A stretch of DNA of 64,000 bases from Ulota crispa (lineage: Eukaryota; Streptophyta; Bryopsida; Orthotrichales; Orthotrichaceae): positions 14,108,471 to 14,172,470 of the forward strand of contig OY987247.1 in the NCBI GenBank assembly GCA_963920765.1, in the 5' to 3' direction. Made by a program: the position numbers and the translations under genes. A model generated the notes under the pieces. That model was not told where the DNA came from and did no database searches. It saw only the letters and a list, made by a program, of their open reading frames with translations. The stretch's first letter is position 1. Every line of letters begins with the position of its first letter. Below, piece after piece: positions 40,022-52,467 of the stretch.

Positions 40022-40590
40022 ACATTTTGCCTAGGCCCAAGCGTCTCTAATTTGTGCATTCTATAAATAGATGCACAAATTAACAAATTAACTTCTAAGA
40101 GTATGCACAAGTTAAGCCCACTTTTCCTTTATTAAAAAAAGATTGCATCAGCATGTGGTACATCATTAAGGTTGCCTACTCGAGTGAACCAACTTTGATT
40201 GCATCATTGGATGGTTGCAACAATATTGCAATTTTGTTTCAAGAAGCTTAGAGGATTCTTGAAGGCCGCTTTGAGTCTCTACACAACTTTTGTGGCGGCA
40301 TAGCCACCATGTCCCCTAACATGGTCACAGTTGAATCCGACTTCTCTGTTCTTAAACTTTTGAAGGATGAGCATTGTAAATCATTGATTGGCCTCTCACT
40401 TGAGGGGGTGTTACAACGCAAGCAATTCCATGCCTTGTCACAGTTAATTTTGATATCAAATATGGGCTTAACAAAGCTTAATTTGTTAATTTGTAATAAT
40501 GCACAAATTAAATTTTAGGATGTGCACAAATTAGCTTAATTTGTTAATTTGTGACAATGCAAAAATTATAGAGGCCTAGCCTAGGGGGTG
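40022..40590. mobile_element. inverted-repeat element with hAT-like remnant
   Basis: Imperfect inverted repeats of about 90 bases, left 40029-40115 and right 40490-40590, share GCCTAGGC-type ends and the words AATTTGTGCAT and CACAAATTAACAAATTAA. Between them lies a decayed reading frame (next entry). Exact termini and target duplication could not be fixed. Confidence 0.5.
40222..40518 (+). pseudogene. remnant of hAT-like transposase C-terminal region
   Basis: The frame reads NIAILFQEA, a TAG at 40249-40251, then RILEGRFESLHNFCGG and onward to MVTVESDFSVLKLLKDEH and SLIGLSLEGVLQRKQFHAL, ending at 40516-40518. The pattern VESDFS followed about 20 residues later by SLEGxxxxKQ is one I associate with C-terminal parts of hAT-related transposase-like proteins; this is from memory of the family and not a search. 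The in-frame stop and missing N-terminal part mark it as dead. Confidence 0.45.
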
Positions 40591-40599
40591 ATAACATAG

Positions 40600-43500
40600 T
40601 TTAATAGCATTTGATTATTGTTTGTACTTTTTCACATGTAATAGGAATCTAAGAGATGAGGGAAGATGTTTGGCAAACTTGTATGTGTTGCAACCAACAA
40701 GATTTTTAAGAGTGAGGAACCTCAAACATAACAACATATTATTGCCTTAGAATTAAGAACTTATACTCTATTGTACATTTCTACGTTCACAAAAGTTTGT
40801 TTTATCATGATGAAATTTGTGCCAAATCAATCCAATTTTTGATGATAAAATCTCTAACTTTGAAACTTCCTAAAGCCCTAACATGTTGTCAAGTCTTGTA
40901 GTTCTAGTTTGTATGGCTTCTGAATTTTGAAGTGGCCTATTAGAATCATAAATTCTAACTTATGGGTTTTAGAGTGATGTATAGAGTATATAAAATTACA
41001 ATTTAATTTCATGATTAATCTACATATGAAGTCTGTTGGATTCCAAATTTAAGTTGGCAACCTATTTCAAGCCTAATCCTCTACTATGTTTATCAATGTA
41101 TTGAAATTTTACCACATGACCATTTTACTATCTTGATAGGTGATACAATTAAAAATACCAATATTAACAAGAAAAATTAGGTCAATTAACCTATCCAAAA
41201 GATGGCTAAAGTGTTAAACAAACCAAAGAGAGTAGAAAATGCTTAGTCTTGACCAAATGCTAATGCAACTCTCCAATTTACTTTCTCCTAGTTACTTGTT
41301 TTTTGGAAATTTTAAAGTACACAATCTTAAATACAACTGTTTAGTGAGAAAATATTTTTGTTTACTAAATGATGTAGTGTAATGACTGTAATCTCTACAT
41401 AAGATTAAGAGGCAATCTCAACACCAAGTGTAAAGTAGAAGCATACTAAAAAAAATTGTAATTTTAAGTGATTCATTTTTTGGTTTATGGTCCCATTCAA
41501 AAGAAAATATTGTTATGGACAAAACTAAAAGACCGGGTTTTGCCATGAAAACCAAAAGACTAGACTTGCCAAATGTGCTAGGGCACATGTCTTTAGACCC
41601 TTTTATTACCCACCTCATTAAACAAATACATGCATGTCAAAGTTGAGATGGCAAAATCCCTTAAGGTAGGAAAACCTAAATTGATTTTTGGTATTCATTT
41701 AGTATAAAACATAATAGCATTAAAGGCTCAAAATAAAATAAAATAATTTACACAAGGCTCTTAAGTTTAATCTAATGATTGGTAGTAAATTCTAATGTGT
41801 GCATTGTTGGTGTAGGTGCATACAAACACAATGTAAACTTATCCTTCATTGTCAAATGTTATGTATATATAGTGTTTCTTCCTTAGAGGTTGTTTTTCAT
41901 CTAATTTGAAGTGTTTACAAATTTAGTGATGAATTTCTTTGACCATCAAAGGATGTTACATACCACAAAATACTGATGGTTTCTTGTTAATGTTTACTAT
42001 GTTGTATAAAAGTTACGTAAATCAACCGAAGTTTGAGATTTTCCACTGTCACAAAACTTAGTACACACAAAAAGATAATAATGATTGCTTTGAAAATATA
42101 TATCAAGAGACTTGAATTGCATGTTTTCATTTGTCAATGACGTTCTGGTTTTAGATATTTAGCCTATCAAACCAATATTTAAGTAAAAAACTAAGACTTC
42201 TATTTTAAATGAACTTTTTTGTTCCTAATAGGATCCTATAATTCGCTAGTTGTTTATTAATAATCATCAAGTTCAAAACCCTTGGTTTGACGTTTATGGG
42301 TGCTCCTACCTTACGGCTACTTGATAATCATATTAAACATCTTGTTTTTAATGCAAGTTAAAATGAAATTTGTTTTGGATTTGTTCAAAAATCTCAGGCA
42401 TCAATCAAACTGGTGAGATGGATGAAGCTCTTTAACAAAATATTGTTTTATTAACTGTTATTTATGAGCTAATGACCAAAAAATTGAAGTAAAAATAAAC
42501 TTCAAGCCATAGATGGAATTATTAGATGAATATATCCAAATCCAATATCAGCGACTCAATTTGTGAGGGTAGAGTGGATGTAAGTGCAACTACCATGCTA
42601 AAAAACATCATCCCTACCGAGAAGTCTAACAAGGAAATCTTATTTTTCATAGACCGTCTATGATGCTAATATCTTTTGTTTTCTTTTAGACTCTCTATTT
42701 TGTCTTCTCTCCTATTTTCTTGTTATTTTGACAATTAAACTTTCAAAGTTATTAAGTCTTTAAGTTTTGCTTTATGTGTCTAAACTAGCATTTGAAACCA
42801 AAACCAAGTTCTAGTTTTAACTTCTCAGTATTAAGCCTAAATCAATCCCCAATCCCTTATGTACTAGTTGGGATAATACATTCAAGCCTATAAATATATG
42901 AATTTAGTACTTGATATTGGTTTTAAGTTCATTGTTTTTTGCATATTAAGATCATATATAGAAGTTGCCATTTTCAGAGACATTGTAATAATCTACTAAT
43001 AGAGGCATTTTGACTCTCTTTCTTGAAAAAATGAGCAAAAGTAGATATGTAAACATATGATTTGTCAAAGTTGTAGTATGTCAACAATTATTTCATACTT
43101 TCACCCCTCTAATTCTTTCCACCTAGTGTAAATTATGACCTATGTCAATATCTTTTGAACAAACTTTGTTTTGTCCAAATAGCATCTTATTACCTCAAGA
43201 GAAGAATTATTTTAGACTAAAGATTTGTTTCAATGTACTTACAATATTCAAATCTAGCTTAATACAAAAAGGCTACAAGCTATACACTTCTTTTTTTTCA
43301 CTTATGTATTTTATGTAATTTGCACAAGAAATTGAATGTATGCTCACACAATGTAGTGTAAATGACTAAGAGGGTAGTGATGCCACATCAAATTAGTCTA
43401 AAGATGTACTCAAACCCATTCTTATGGTCCTCACTAACTCATCTATAAATCTAAAGTGGGAACATGTTTTTAAACCAAAAAAATAAGAATCTATCTATCT

Positions 43501-45122
43501 AAAATTATCATGTCATAGACAAGGTAACTCAAACTAAAGTAGAACCTCTTTTATGAGAAACCACATACCTAGCCATAACAACAAGAAAAGATTTTGTTTC
43601 ATTTCATACAAACTAAGCTAACTTTTTACATTTCTAGATCTAAACACAGCTTTGATGATGACCATCTAAATATCTAATGCTCAATCTAAGCCTAAGGGTC
43701 TAAAAAATCATCATTCATAAGCTCTATAACAAAACATCACAATATTTGTGTATTACAATAAACTCAAAATTTTCTATTAACATCAAAAAATTGTAATTCT
43801 CTAATAAAAAGGGGGGAGGGAGAGGAAAAGGCAAAAAAGGGAGGTTGAAAAATCATCAAAGAATTGAGGGAGAGAAAGAGTAGAAAATGAAGGGTGTAAA
43901 TGGAAGGTAGAGAGAGGAACAAGTAGGACACAACAAACAACAAAAATAGAGAAAAAAAAGAAGTGAGATTGCTCAAAGAACGGACAAGACATTTTTGTAC
44001 TAACAATGAAAGACCAAACATCATGAATCCTCTCTATTCCTCCATGATTGCCTATCTCTACAGAAATGGCCTCCATGAAGATCATGATTAGCACAGGTTT
44101 TCCCACAAAGACTAACCTTTATATACAAAGCAAGCCAAGCATGTTGCTTTCAAGAATCTAGTAGAACTTTTCTGCCTAAATCTCAAGCTTGTAAAGGTAA
44201 GTATAAGCACTACTAAATTTGCATGATAAAATGGTACTCCTTGCATAATTTGGGACGCCAAAAGTGGGTCACATATTCTTAAATCTCCTTAAAAGACTTC
44301 AACCTCTCATGGCAAGTAGTATTCAAATACGCACAAATACTGCTCTTAAACGTCACCTCAAATTAGAGCTCACTTGCAAAGAAGTGTAGCTATCAAGAAA
44401 TTTTACCTTACTTATAGTTCAACCAAATCACAAAAGGGCAGTAGTTTGCCCTATTATCACTTCTATATTTTCAAACACCCATATCTTATAGGGATTTTGC
44501 TTGAAACTTGGATTTACTTGGTATTGCAAGAAAAGTCTCAAAGAGTCAAAGTCCTTTACATAATAATGCAAGTTTTTTTCTTTGACCAAAAGCTACTCAA
44601 GACATAGCGTATTATTTGTGAGTCTTATGACAACTTCAATTAGACAAACAATGTATAGCCCTAGCGTCTGGACTGTAGCAATGTCAATTGTAAGAAACCA
44701 AAAACAATTGAATCTTGTCAACTTAGCTAGCACTTATGGACAATCACAAAGGTCAAAGAGAGGATGAAGAAGGTCAAAAATGAAAATGACAAAATATGAC
44801 CATGTATGACATAACATGTAGCAACTTATAGAAACATAAACATCCAAGGGAGTGATAATAGGCAATTTAAAATTTGAGCTTCAAATTGACCCTACCTCGT
44901 TGAAACCTTGATAAATAACACATACTTCTTTCATTTAGGATTTTGAAACTTGATACAAGACCTTAACTCAATTACCTTTTGGATGATACCATAGCCATAG
45001 CATATGGTGTATTGTAGCTTCTATGATTACTTTTTGAATTCATGTGCACTAGTAATAGGGCAAATTGCAAAGTGGCAAACTACCTAAACTTCTCTCTTCT
45101 GATTAAAACTTGCTTGCATGAA
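40600..45122. other. gene-free AT-rich stretch
   Basis: No gene recognised. A possible TA-type element at 41664-42311 is listed separately. 43800-43930 is purine-rich on the + strand. 44187-44370 shares weak direct similarity with 48230-48440. Confidence 0.5.
41664..42311. mobile_element. possible TA/AGGTAG element
   Basis: Left end AGGTAGGAAAACC and right end GGTGCTCCTACCT, each next to TA (41662-41663, 42312-42313). The right ~95 bases are clearly homologous to the right end of 17211-17525; the left part is not. Terminal pairing is only about nine bases, so the left boundary is tentative. Confidence 0.4.
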
Positions 45123-45124
45123 TA

Positions 45125-45525
45125 AGGTAGGTAGTTTGAATTACAACCCCTCTCTTTTAAAGAGTCCCATAGGCCATAGATAGCTCAAGAATGGATATGA
45201 GGTGGTCCTTGAATGGACCCTCTTTGGTCATCAAAGAAAAAGTGTATTTTATGCGACAAGCTAATCATACTTTTTGGTTTCACCTCATCACTTTACAAGT
45301 TGGAGAATGATTTATGGGAGACCTAGAATCACAAATAGATGCCTACTACAAAAAAAATTGAAAATTCATCAACAATTCAATAAGGTTTCAAAAAATATTA
45401 AAAATTGTATTACATTTGGCATCCATTTAATTTTGTTTGAAAATTAAACACAAATCTTCTTGTCTCAAAAAGCCCATGAAAAAGCAAATCAGCCCTTAAA
45501 GTGTCGGTTTTTGAGCTACCTACCT
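45125..45525. mobile_element. TA/AGGTAG MITE, uninterrupted copy
   Basis: 401 bp with ends AGGTAGGTAGTTTGAA and TTTTTGAGCTACCTACCT, flanked by TA (45123-45124, 45526-45527). Homologous to the element at 26678-28160 minus its nested insertion, so it supplies the empty-site comparison for that insertion. Confidence 0.75.
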
Positions 45526-45529
45526 TACG

Positions 45530-46080
45530 ATGTGCAAAAAGCCAAAAACTGTACAATACAGGAACACAGTCTCACTTACGTACGTTTTTCGCAAGGGAAC
45601 TAATATGAGTTATCTGTGTAGTCAATTGCTCACTAAAACCTGTTCACGCAGCCTTTCATTAACACCAAGTTGGTAAGTGCAGTGCAACGCCTTGAAACTT
45701 ATCACAAGATTTTGGTATTTATGAGCACAAGCCAAAAATCAGAGCACCAGCAACTGTAACATTCCCCTGCTCTAAAACCCAGATTTACATTTCAAGGCTC
45801 CTTATACAGCTGCCAGTTTTGAGAATTACAAACCTATATAACAAAGCTGACGTTACCGGAGAGGCGGAGACGTTACAATTCTGCAGACTCATATGCGGTA
45901 TGGCCAAAAGCCCAAAACAATGGATGCGTTGCCTGTACTCCAATGCAATAGATCAGAAAATATGTTTAATTACTTTACTGTTACCAGATCAAGGAACACA
46001 TTTTAGAAAAGTATTACAAAACACGAATCAAGCCATAAGGGAAGCTAGATCAGGCAACTTTCTCACAAGTCACAACCATG
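45530..46080. other. unassigned stretch of balanced composition
   Basis: Less AT-rich than its neighbours. An open frame at 45819-46148 (+) has no domain. It could be the 3' part of a minus-strand transcript, but nothing proves it. Confidence 0.3.
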
Positions 46081-46093
46081 GTGATCATTATTG

Positions 46094-46660
46094 TCACAAT
46101 GGACAAACTGCCCATCCGCTTGCCTGTTTCTCGTGTGCACCTAATTGAGGGTTATTGAGCTCTTGCCCATCTAATGTAGCTAACTCATAATTGATTTCAG
46201 AAAATAGTAAAAAAAGCAAATGTGGACTTACCTTGTACGTGCTAAATATACACATAGTTATCAACATGAAGTCAAGGTACAAATTTAAAGCCATGTCACA
46301 CAATGAAGATAAAACAAGGTACTTTGATTCATTCTTTTTAAGGTCAAAATACCTAAAACACAACGCTAGGTCCACACACATGTCCAACTCTATGCAATCT
46401 TGCCCTTTAGTCAAGATCACCATATTCAATAGTTGGGAAAAAAGGTATAATTTGGGACTTTCAGATTTGCTTTCAAAAGTTTGAGGTGATCTCCTCAAAT
46501 AGAGCTTAGCATTTTTTTTTGTACACGTATCCTCACCTGAAAGGACGGATTTACAAGGGAAAAAATCTTAGTGGCTCAGACTGAATATGATACCTTCAAA
46601 CCTAACTTTTTGGGTTTGAGGGGGAGTACAAGTTGGGACACCTCTTTTTTCCAATTTCTT
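46094..46660 (-). pseudogene. coding-like fragment, copy 1 of 3
   Basis: The minus frame contains NLYLDFMLITMC, then INYELATLDG and KQASGWAVCP. Corresponding peptides occur at 51265-51525 (+) and 55925-56215 (minus) with stops and shifts. A GTAAGT donor-like site lies at the same place in the 46-kb and 51-kb copies, between the ITMC and YELA blocks. The right part (46500-46660) also matches the outer arm of the 54.9-57.4 kb inverted repeat. Family not recognised. Confidence 0.4.
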
Positions 46661-46717
46661 GAATATGGTGTTGAAGTCTTGTCCAGAGTAACAACCAAGA
46701 TGCTGATAGCTCCTCAC

Positions 46718-46822
46718 CTAAAATACACGTCTTGGAAAAAATATAGAGCGTTGCATCACTTGCATGGTGCTGTACTCCACAAGCCCTAGTCTTCTCTCGC
46801 GTCTCCAGGTCCAAATCAAACC
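46718..46822 (-). other. exon-like unit, copy 1
   Basis: On the minus strand, a 105-base segment is bounded by TTGCTTTTAG upstream and GTGAGG downstream, good acceptor and donor matches. It is open through its length (peptide GFDLDLETREKTRACG and onward). A related unit with the same boundaries is at 48422-48505. Could be duplicated exons of an unannotated minus-strand transcript or a repeat that happens to carry splice-like ends. Confidence 0.3.
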
Positions 46823-47328
46823 CTAAAAGCAAAAACTCAGCCAATGCAGTAGCATATATTAGATGGAGATCTCAACTGCACATTAAGTCCAAGTAAAATA
46901 CAGTAATCAGATAACAGTTCAAATAGTCCCAATGCCAATGCTAAGTCCAGTGTTCAAGACAACTGTGTCATTCATCTCAACGATCCATATCTCACATGTC
47001 CATATAACCTTATGCTTCCAGCTTTTGCCACTGATTTAAGTTATCCTCTTAAGCTAAGTGATTGGGGCAGATGCCATATGTTGAAGATAAGTATGAAAAC
47101 GGAGACTCAACTCACTCAAGAGAGTTGTATAAAGGACCATATATCGGTAACCTAATGCGTAACGCTCCTAATTCTAAGCCATTATGAGCCAAGATGTTTG
47201 TGATTTAGTATCAAGACTTCAATTAGGTTTATGGGAGTATGATACTTACAAGTCTCTTGGCTCTTCAGCTTATCTAGTGTATAAAAATTCACCAATACAA
47301 AGTTATTTTCAAGTAAAACAGGAACTAA

Positions 47329-47803
47329 GGGCCGTTTTCTCAAGGCCTTTATAGTTTACACTAGGAGTCAAGGTTAATTTTTCATAATGTATTTTAATAT
47401 CTAAAAGTCAAGATTTGACACAGCCTCAAGTTCAGAAATTGGGTTTCCTAGAAATGTGAAGTCAATTCTTAGACCTAGGGCTGTTTTCAGATTTTACTAA
47501 AATATGATTTTTTGAATAAAAAACATTTTTTTGAGATACTCAACAGCCAACACCATAGGATGTAGTAAAAATATAAATAATTATCCTTAATTTCTTATTT
47601 AATCCCTTTTCTCCTAAAATTTTCAAGATTTACTCTATTGACATTTGGCCTCAACTTTTTGACCTCAAAGCCCTTACACACGAGAGTTAACCCCACTATA
47701 TTCATATCATAATGGACACTTGGGGCCATTCTTGAGGCCATTTGGGCTGAAATTTTGACCAAAATGGCCCCAAGTTTTCATGGCCTTTAGTGAAAAGCGG
47801 CCC
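47329..47803. mobile_element. Tourist/PIF-Harbinger-like MITE
   Basis: 475 bp with ends GGGCCGTTTTCTCAAGGCC and GGCCTTTAGTGAAAAGCGGCCC, flanked by TAA on both sides (47326-47328, 47804-47806). A three-base TAA/TTA duplication with GGG-type ends is the PIF/Harbinger pattern. Confidence 0.75.
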
Positions 47804-48421
47804 TAACATGCATGCATACTTAGGTGACAGCCGATACTTACGACTAAGTTAGTCAAGTGCATAAGATGACAACTATTTGTAAGGTTTGAATACGTAATTA
47901 AAAAAAATTCTGAAATTTCCAGTTAATCAATGAAAGTTTAGCATAATCCCTTACGGTTCAAAAATAAACTACAAGCCAGTAATATATCATTTAAAAGCAA
48001 AAAACAAGCTATAAAGCATTTGCAAAGGCTAAATATGGATGTACCTGGCAGCTGCATGGCTCGCACTCCCCACACATACACCCCAAGATCGCTGGAAACG
48101 CAGATTATTACGAACTCAAGCAACTTCAAATCTTACAGTAAACCACTAAACCCTAAGAACATTTAATGGCGCATGCAAGCAAGCTAGAAGGTGGAGCGTG
48201 TATGGGCATGCAGGAGCTCAAGTCTGATACTCAAGCTTGTATAGGTAGAAACAACCCAAAAGTGTGCACAAACACATTTAGACAACAAACTTATACTCAT
48301 TGTAAAATCTTCATCACTCCTTGTAAAACTTAGAACAATGAAAGTGGGTCATATACTTGAAAATCTACGAAATGACTTACCGTCATTTACTTTTCTCACA
48401 ATCACAGTGATATTTTCTCAC

Positions 48422-48505
48422 CTCAAATAAACATACCAGAAAAAAGGAGCGCCTAATGTATACTCTACAATTCTCCAGGGGCATTATCCTTGTCCAAAAC
48501 AAACC
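48422..48505 (-). other. exon-like unit, copy 2
   Basis: 84-base minus-strand segment bounded by GAGTTTTTTAG and GTGAGA, homologous to 46718-46822 including flanks (AAACTCGGTCAATGCA versus AAACTCAGCCAATGCA). It contains an in-frame TAG in the frame matching copy 1. Confidence 0.3.
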
Positions 48506-48509
48506 CTAA

Positions 48510-50080
48510 AAAACTCGGTCAATGCAACGTAATATTTCAGAATTTAGACGGAGAAAAAATGAAACGAAGGGAATTATACAAGAAGCCATACGTATGAAAG
48601 TAATGTAACCTACAAACTTAATTAAATACCTAATGTGATTTTGTGATCCTAATCCTGGGTTTTTCGATGAAGCAAACAACATAAATGTAGGTGTTATTAA
48701 TTGAAAAGAAAGACTTCGGTATGTTCTGTTAGCTTTATGTCTTATAAGGTTAGCATCATTCCACTCTTCAACAATGTTTAGTCTTTATATATTCACCGGT
48801 AGTTGTTCACCTGAAGAACAAATGTGAACATGTATTGAAGACTAGCACCTAATCCAACCAACAATTAAGAAAGATGTATCAGATGATAACTACATGATTA
48901 TTAATACAATGTGAGTGCATAACCCAGTTCAGTTTTTGAACTAGATTTAATCAGGGAATGTTGCTGACAAATTCCACAAGTTCAATAAGTAAAAAAACAA
49001 TGCAAACATAAATGTTTTCAAAGATGTAGTTATTGAAGCACATCCAAGAACTGGTTATGAACATTGAAGATCAACATATCATCCTTAAAGCTTGATCATG
49101 CCTCCATTAACGACTCACTGATACATTTACCTGAAACTTGGCTCCTTTTTTTCCAAAACAAAACCGGGAATTAATGATACTCTCCCTATTACTGATAGAT
49201 CATGTTAAATTCAAAAACCTTCCTCATATTCTTTAGTTGCAACCACATACAGGACTCTAGTTGCCCTAGGGTCGAGATTAAAAACCTTGAAGACCTGAGG
49301 ACCTTATCTCAGACTCTCATGAAATCAGCAAAGAATGGAATTTGTTACGCCCCAAAACGATCTAACCCAGATTAGTACCAGTTTTAGTGTCTTTACTTAC
49401 CTGCAAATGTCACTCGATTATGTTGATGATATATGCCAAAAGCATAAGAATCTTTGGTTTTATTTCCTTGCAAATAAAGTTTGTTGCAATGTAGGAGAAG
49501 TACACACGGTAAGTTTTCACAAATGTTAGTTCAAATAAAACAAAAATGTTGTTCTAATTAACAGTCTGATAAAGTAAAATGACCCTACATAATCACTGCT
49601 TTCATTCTACTCTATGACATGTTTTAATAACTTATGTAGATGTTACTCAATGCATGAATTCACATATACACAAATCACAAGTAATAATACATGAATGCAA
49701 AATGTTATGTTACCAATACTAGAAAACATGAAACAAAGAACTAATCAAAAACGAGTATGTTATAAAATCATCATGATTTTTCAATCAAACCAATCAAATA
49801 TACTACCTCGTGGTTATGTTATTATAGATGACACTTAATGTAGTTGTTTACATGACTTCATGACATGCATTCATTCAAGCATGTCTTGAAGCACAAGATT
49901 TACAACAACTATTTTCTCATGTCTTTAACTTCATTCAACAACTAAAAACACATTCTAAAGTAGAATGAAGAGCAGTGACTGTGAAGACGTACAATTACAG
50001 ATCATTTCACTTTATCAGACCACTTAAAAGAAATACACACCCATTTTTCTCTGAACTTGCATTCATGAACTCAAACCTTG
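48510..50080. other. gene-free AT-rich stretch with donor-like sites
   Basis: No open frame of note. On the minus strand, donor-like CAG|GTAA or CAG|GTGA words occur at about 49402, 49131 and 48811, which would suit a spliced transcript starting near 50.24 kb, but I cannot define exons. Confidence 0.25.
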
Positions 50081-51010
50081 CTGTAGTTTCCCTTCACCGC
50101 CAACAAACTGTGCATGCGAGAACGGAACGGGAACGGGAGTACGTCGCTGGCTCTGCTTGCTACTCTTCTCTGAACTTCATCGATCTCGCAACAATCTCCG
50201 ACTGCAATCACCGAAACTAGCCAGATCAGTACGCTTCAATCGAATACTATGATAAATAAACATCTCTCAATCAACACGTACGATTCACGAGTACTTCAAT
50301 TCCGGTACCAAATTAGAAGTCGGTGGCATTCACCTTACGCGGTTTGATCCTCCAGCAACAGCAGCATTCATCCGAGCACGAAATCAAGCAGCAGTGGACA
50401 TCGGCATCGTTAATTAGAAAAAAGACAGCCTGCACTGATCGCCGCTTAGGAAGACACAGATTACACCAAGCTGCACTAGAAATCACGCGTTACGTCCCGA
50501 TCGCAAGCTTGTGGAGGAAGACGTGTGTGCGTACGCAAGCAAGCTGTGTTATGCGACAAGGGTTTCTAGACTGAAGCTGGCTTGGGGGAGTGAGCTTTGG
50601 CGTGCTCTGAGAGCGAGCATTTGTACTAAAATCCTGATTGGCTTTGCTTTGCTGCTTGAATCTGTGCCAGTGGGTGGACCGTGGTGCCGCTCTCGCAGGA
50701 GCGGTGGGGAGACGGTCAAAGGGCCGGCTTGATGCAAGTTATCCTACTCCGACCGGGGAACGCTACCGGCCTGCATCGTGGTGGAAGTTTGATGGAAGGT
50801 TGTCTGGTCTTATTTCTAGTGCAAAACCACGCGATAACCATGATTACTGTAGCTCGTGGGCAACGTCCTTAGCGGATTGCCAGCTGCCTTTTCGGAATCG
50901 AAGCATCTTTTCCACTGCCCGGTCGAATGTAGTCGATGTGGCAGAAGCATTTCACGCCACACAAAGGCCGGATCTTGCGGGGGTAGGTCAGAAAAAATTT
51001 AGTTCTCCTT
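50081..51010. other. GC-richer islet, possible promoter or lost gene
   Basis: About 900 bases of raised GC with open frames on both strands (50638-51012 +, 50549-50737 minus) and none with a recognisable domain. A promoter or first exon of a divergent or minus-strand transcript is possible. Confidence 0.3.
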
Positions 51011-51264
51011 GAGTCCTTGCTAGACTATCTGGGGGTGGTGACTAAAAATGAATGCTACACTGAACATTGTGTTTAGGTTGCCCCACAATAATTTCTCGAC
51101 ATTTTGCACAATATAAATATTTCCTGATGCTACAGTACTTTCCATCAATAAGTACTGCAGTGAACAAATTTTAAAGGGCCTAGTACATGGTTGTTACTTC
51201 AGGCAAGATTTAGCTATTGGATAGAATAGGCACAAAACAAACAGCATGGATGGACATGTTCGTC

Positions 51265-51525
51265 CTGTTTAATTTTTTAGGGCATTTTCAGGGGTTTTTA
51301 CCTAAAAGAATCAAACTACTTAATATGGCTTTAAATCCACATTATGATTTCATGTTGGCAACAATGAGTGTCACCAACATGGCAATATGTATGAAGTAAG
51401 TTTCTTTGTCATTTTTGATCATTTTTTGAAGTCAATTATGTGTTGACTAATGATTACATTAGATAGACCATGAGCTCAATCGGCCACTTGAAGCGTACGG
51501 GCAAGCAAAAAAATGGGTGCAATGT
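51265..51525 (+). pseudogene. coding-like fragment, copy 2 of 3
   Basis: Peptide FLGHFQGFLPKRIKLL, then MALNPHYDFMLATMSVTN, followed by a GTAAGT site and, downstream, TLEAYGQAKKWVQCNNHG after an in-frame TGA. It aligns with the fragments at 46094-46420 and 55925-56215, opposite in orientation. Confidence 0.45.
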
Positions 51526-52254
51526 AACAACCATGGCATGGTAATAACAACAAAGCTGCTAAAAAACAAATTAACAATATCTACGTTGTAAACCATATGA
51601 AATCTTAGGATCTAGAGGATAGCATGCACTTCCAACTAGCAATAAGTCATGAGATGATGAAGTAACTTTACATGGTAAGACAACCTTTGTTAAGGCAACC
51701 TAAATACAATATTCAGTGTAGTTGGTGGTATGTGATGTTCTTGTATGGTGTCTACATTTCTCTAGTCTCTTTATTGGTTGCCCTTTCAATTTTCTTCGGT
51801 GGCCTTTTTACTGAATAACCGATTGTATAAGGTTTCACACTTTCACCATCTACAACATTGGGCTCACGGAAAACTCCAACTCGTCTTGAGCAAGTACAGA
51901 AATCCCTGTGGATTTTATAGAAAATCACCGGTACCATGAGAGATTGGCAGTTGAACCGAGTGCGGCGAGGGTTAAGCTGAATGCGGTGGGGGCAGGGGAT
52001 AAATAGAGTAGATTTTCAGCATAGAAGAATGTTTTTTTCGTGAAATAAATGTGCGGATAATGTGGTAAAAAATCAGCTCCCTCCCAAATTCCTCTGGTGT
52101 TGGATGACGCTAACAGGAGTCAACCTTTTATAGCCCAAGATAATAGCCCTGATCCTCTGTGGAATGTCTGGTAATGCCTTAATTACTAAATATGTATACC
52201 GGAAGCTCTCAAATGTTCAACACCGAGAAAACATGTGCTTTCCTTGCTGGCTTA

Positions 52255-52464
52255 GGGACAGTTTCCATGGGTGATCAGAGCCGGAGGCCCATCCAGGGTG
52301 ACCATGGGCGGAATGAAGAAAAAATTCTGAAATCTTCTTGACGCATAGAATTTAGAGAGCAACCTTTGATTTTGGGTCCAAGTCCTCAAATATAGTTTGA
52401 CTTCTGTAGAATTGGAGGCTGGACATCCATGTTGGACCCCTCCAACCCCCATGGAAACTAGCCC
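52255..52464. mobile_element. Tourist/PIF-Harbinger-like MITE
   Basis: 210 bp with ends GGGACAGTTTCCATGGG and CCCATGGAAACTAGCCC, flanked by TTA (52252-52254 and 52465-52467). Same terminal family as 60646-60870. Confidence 0.8.
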
Positions 52465-52467
52465 TTA

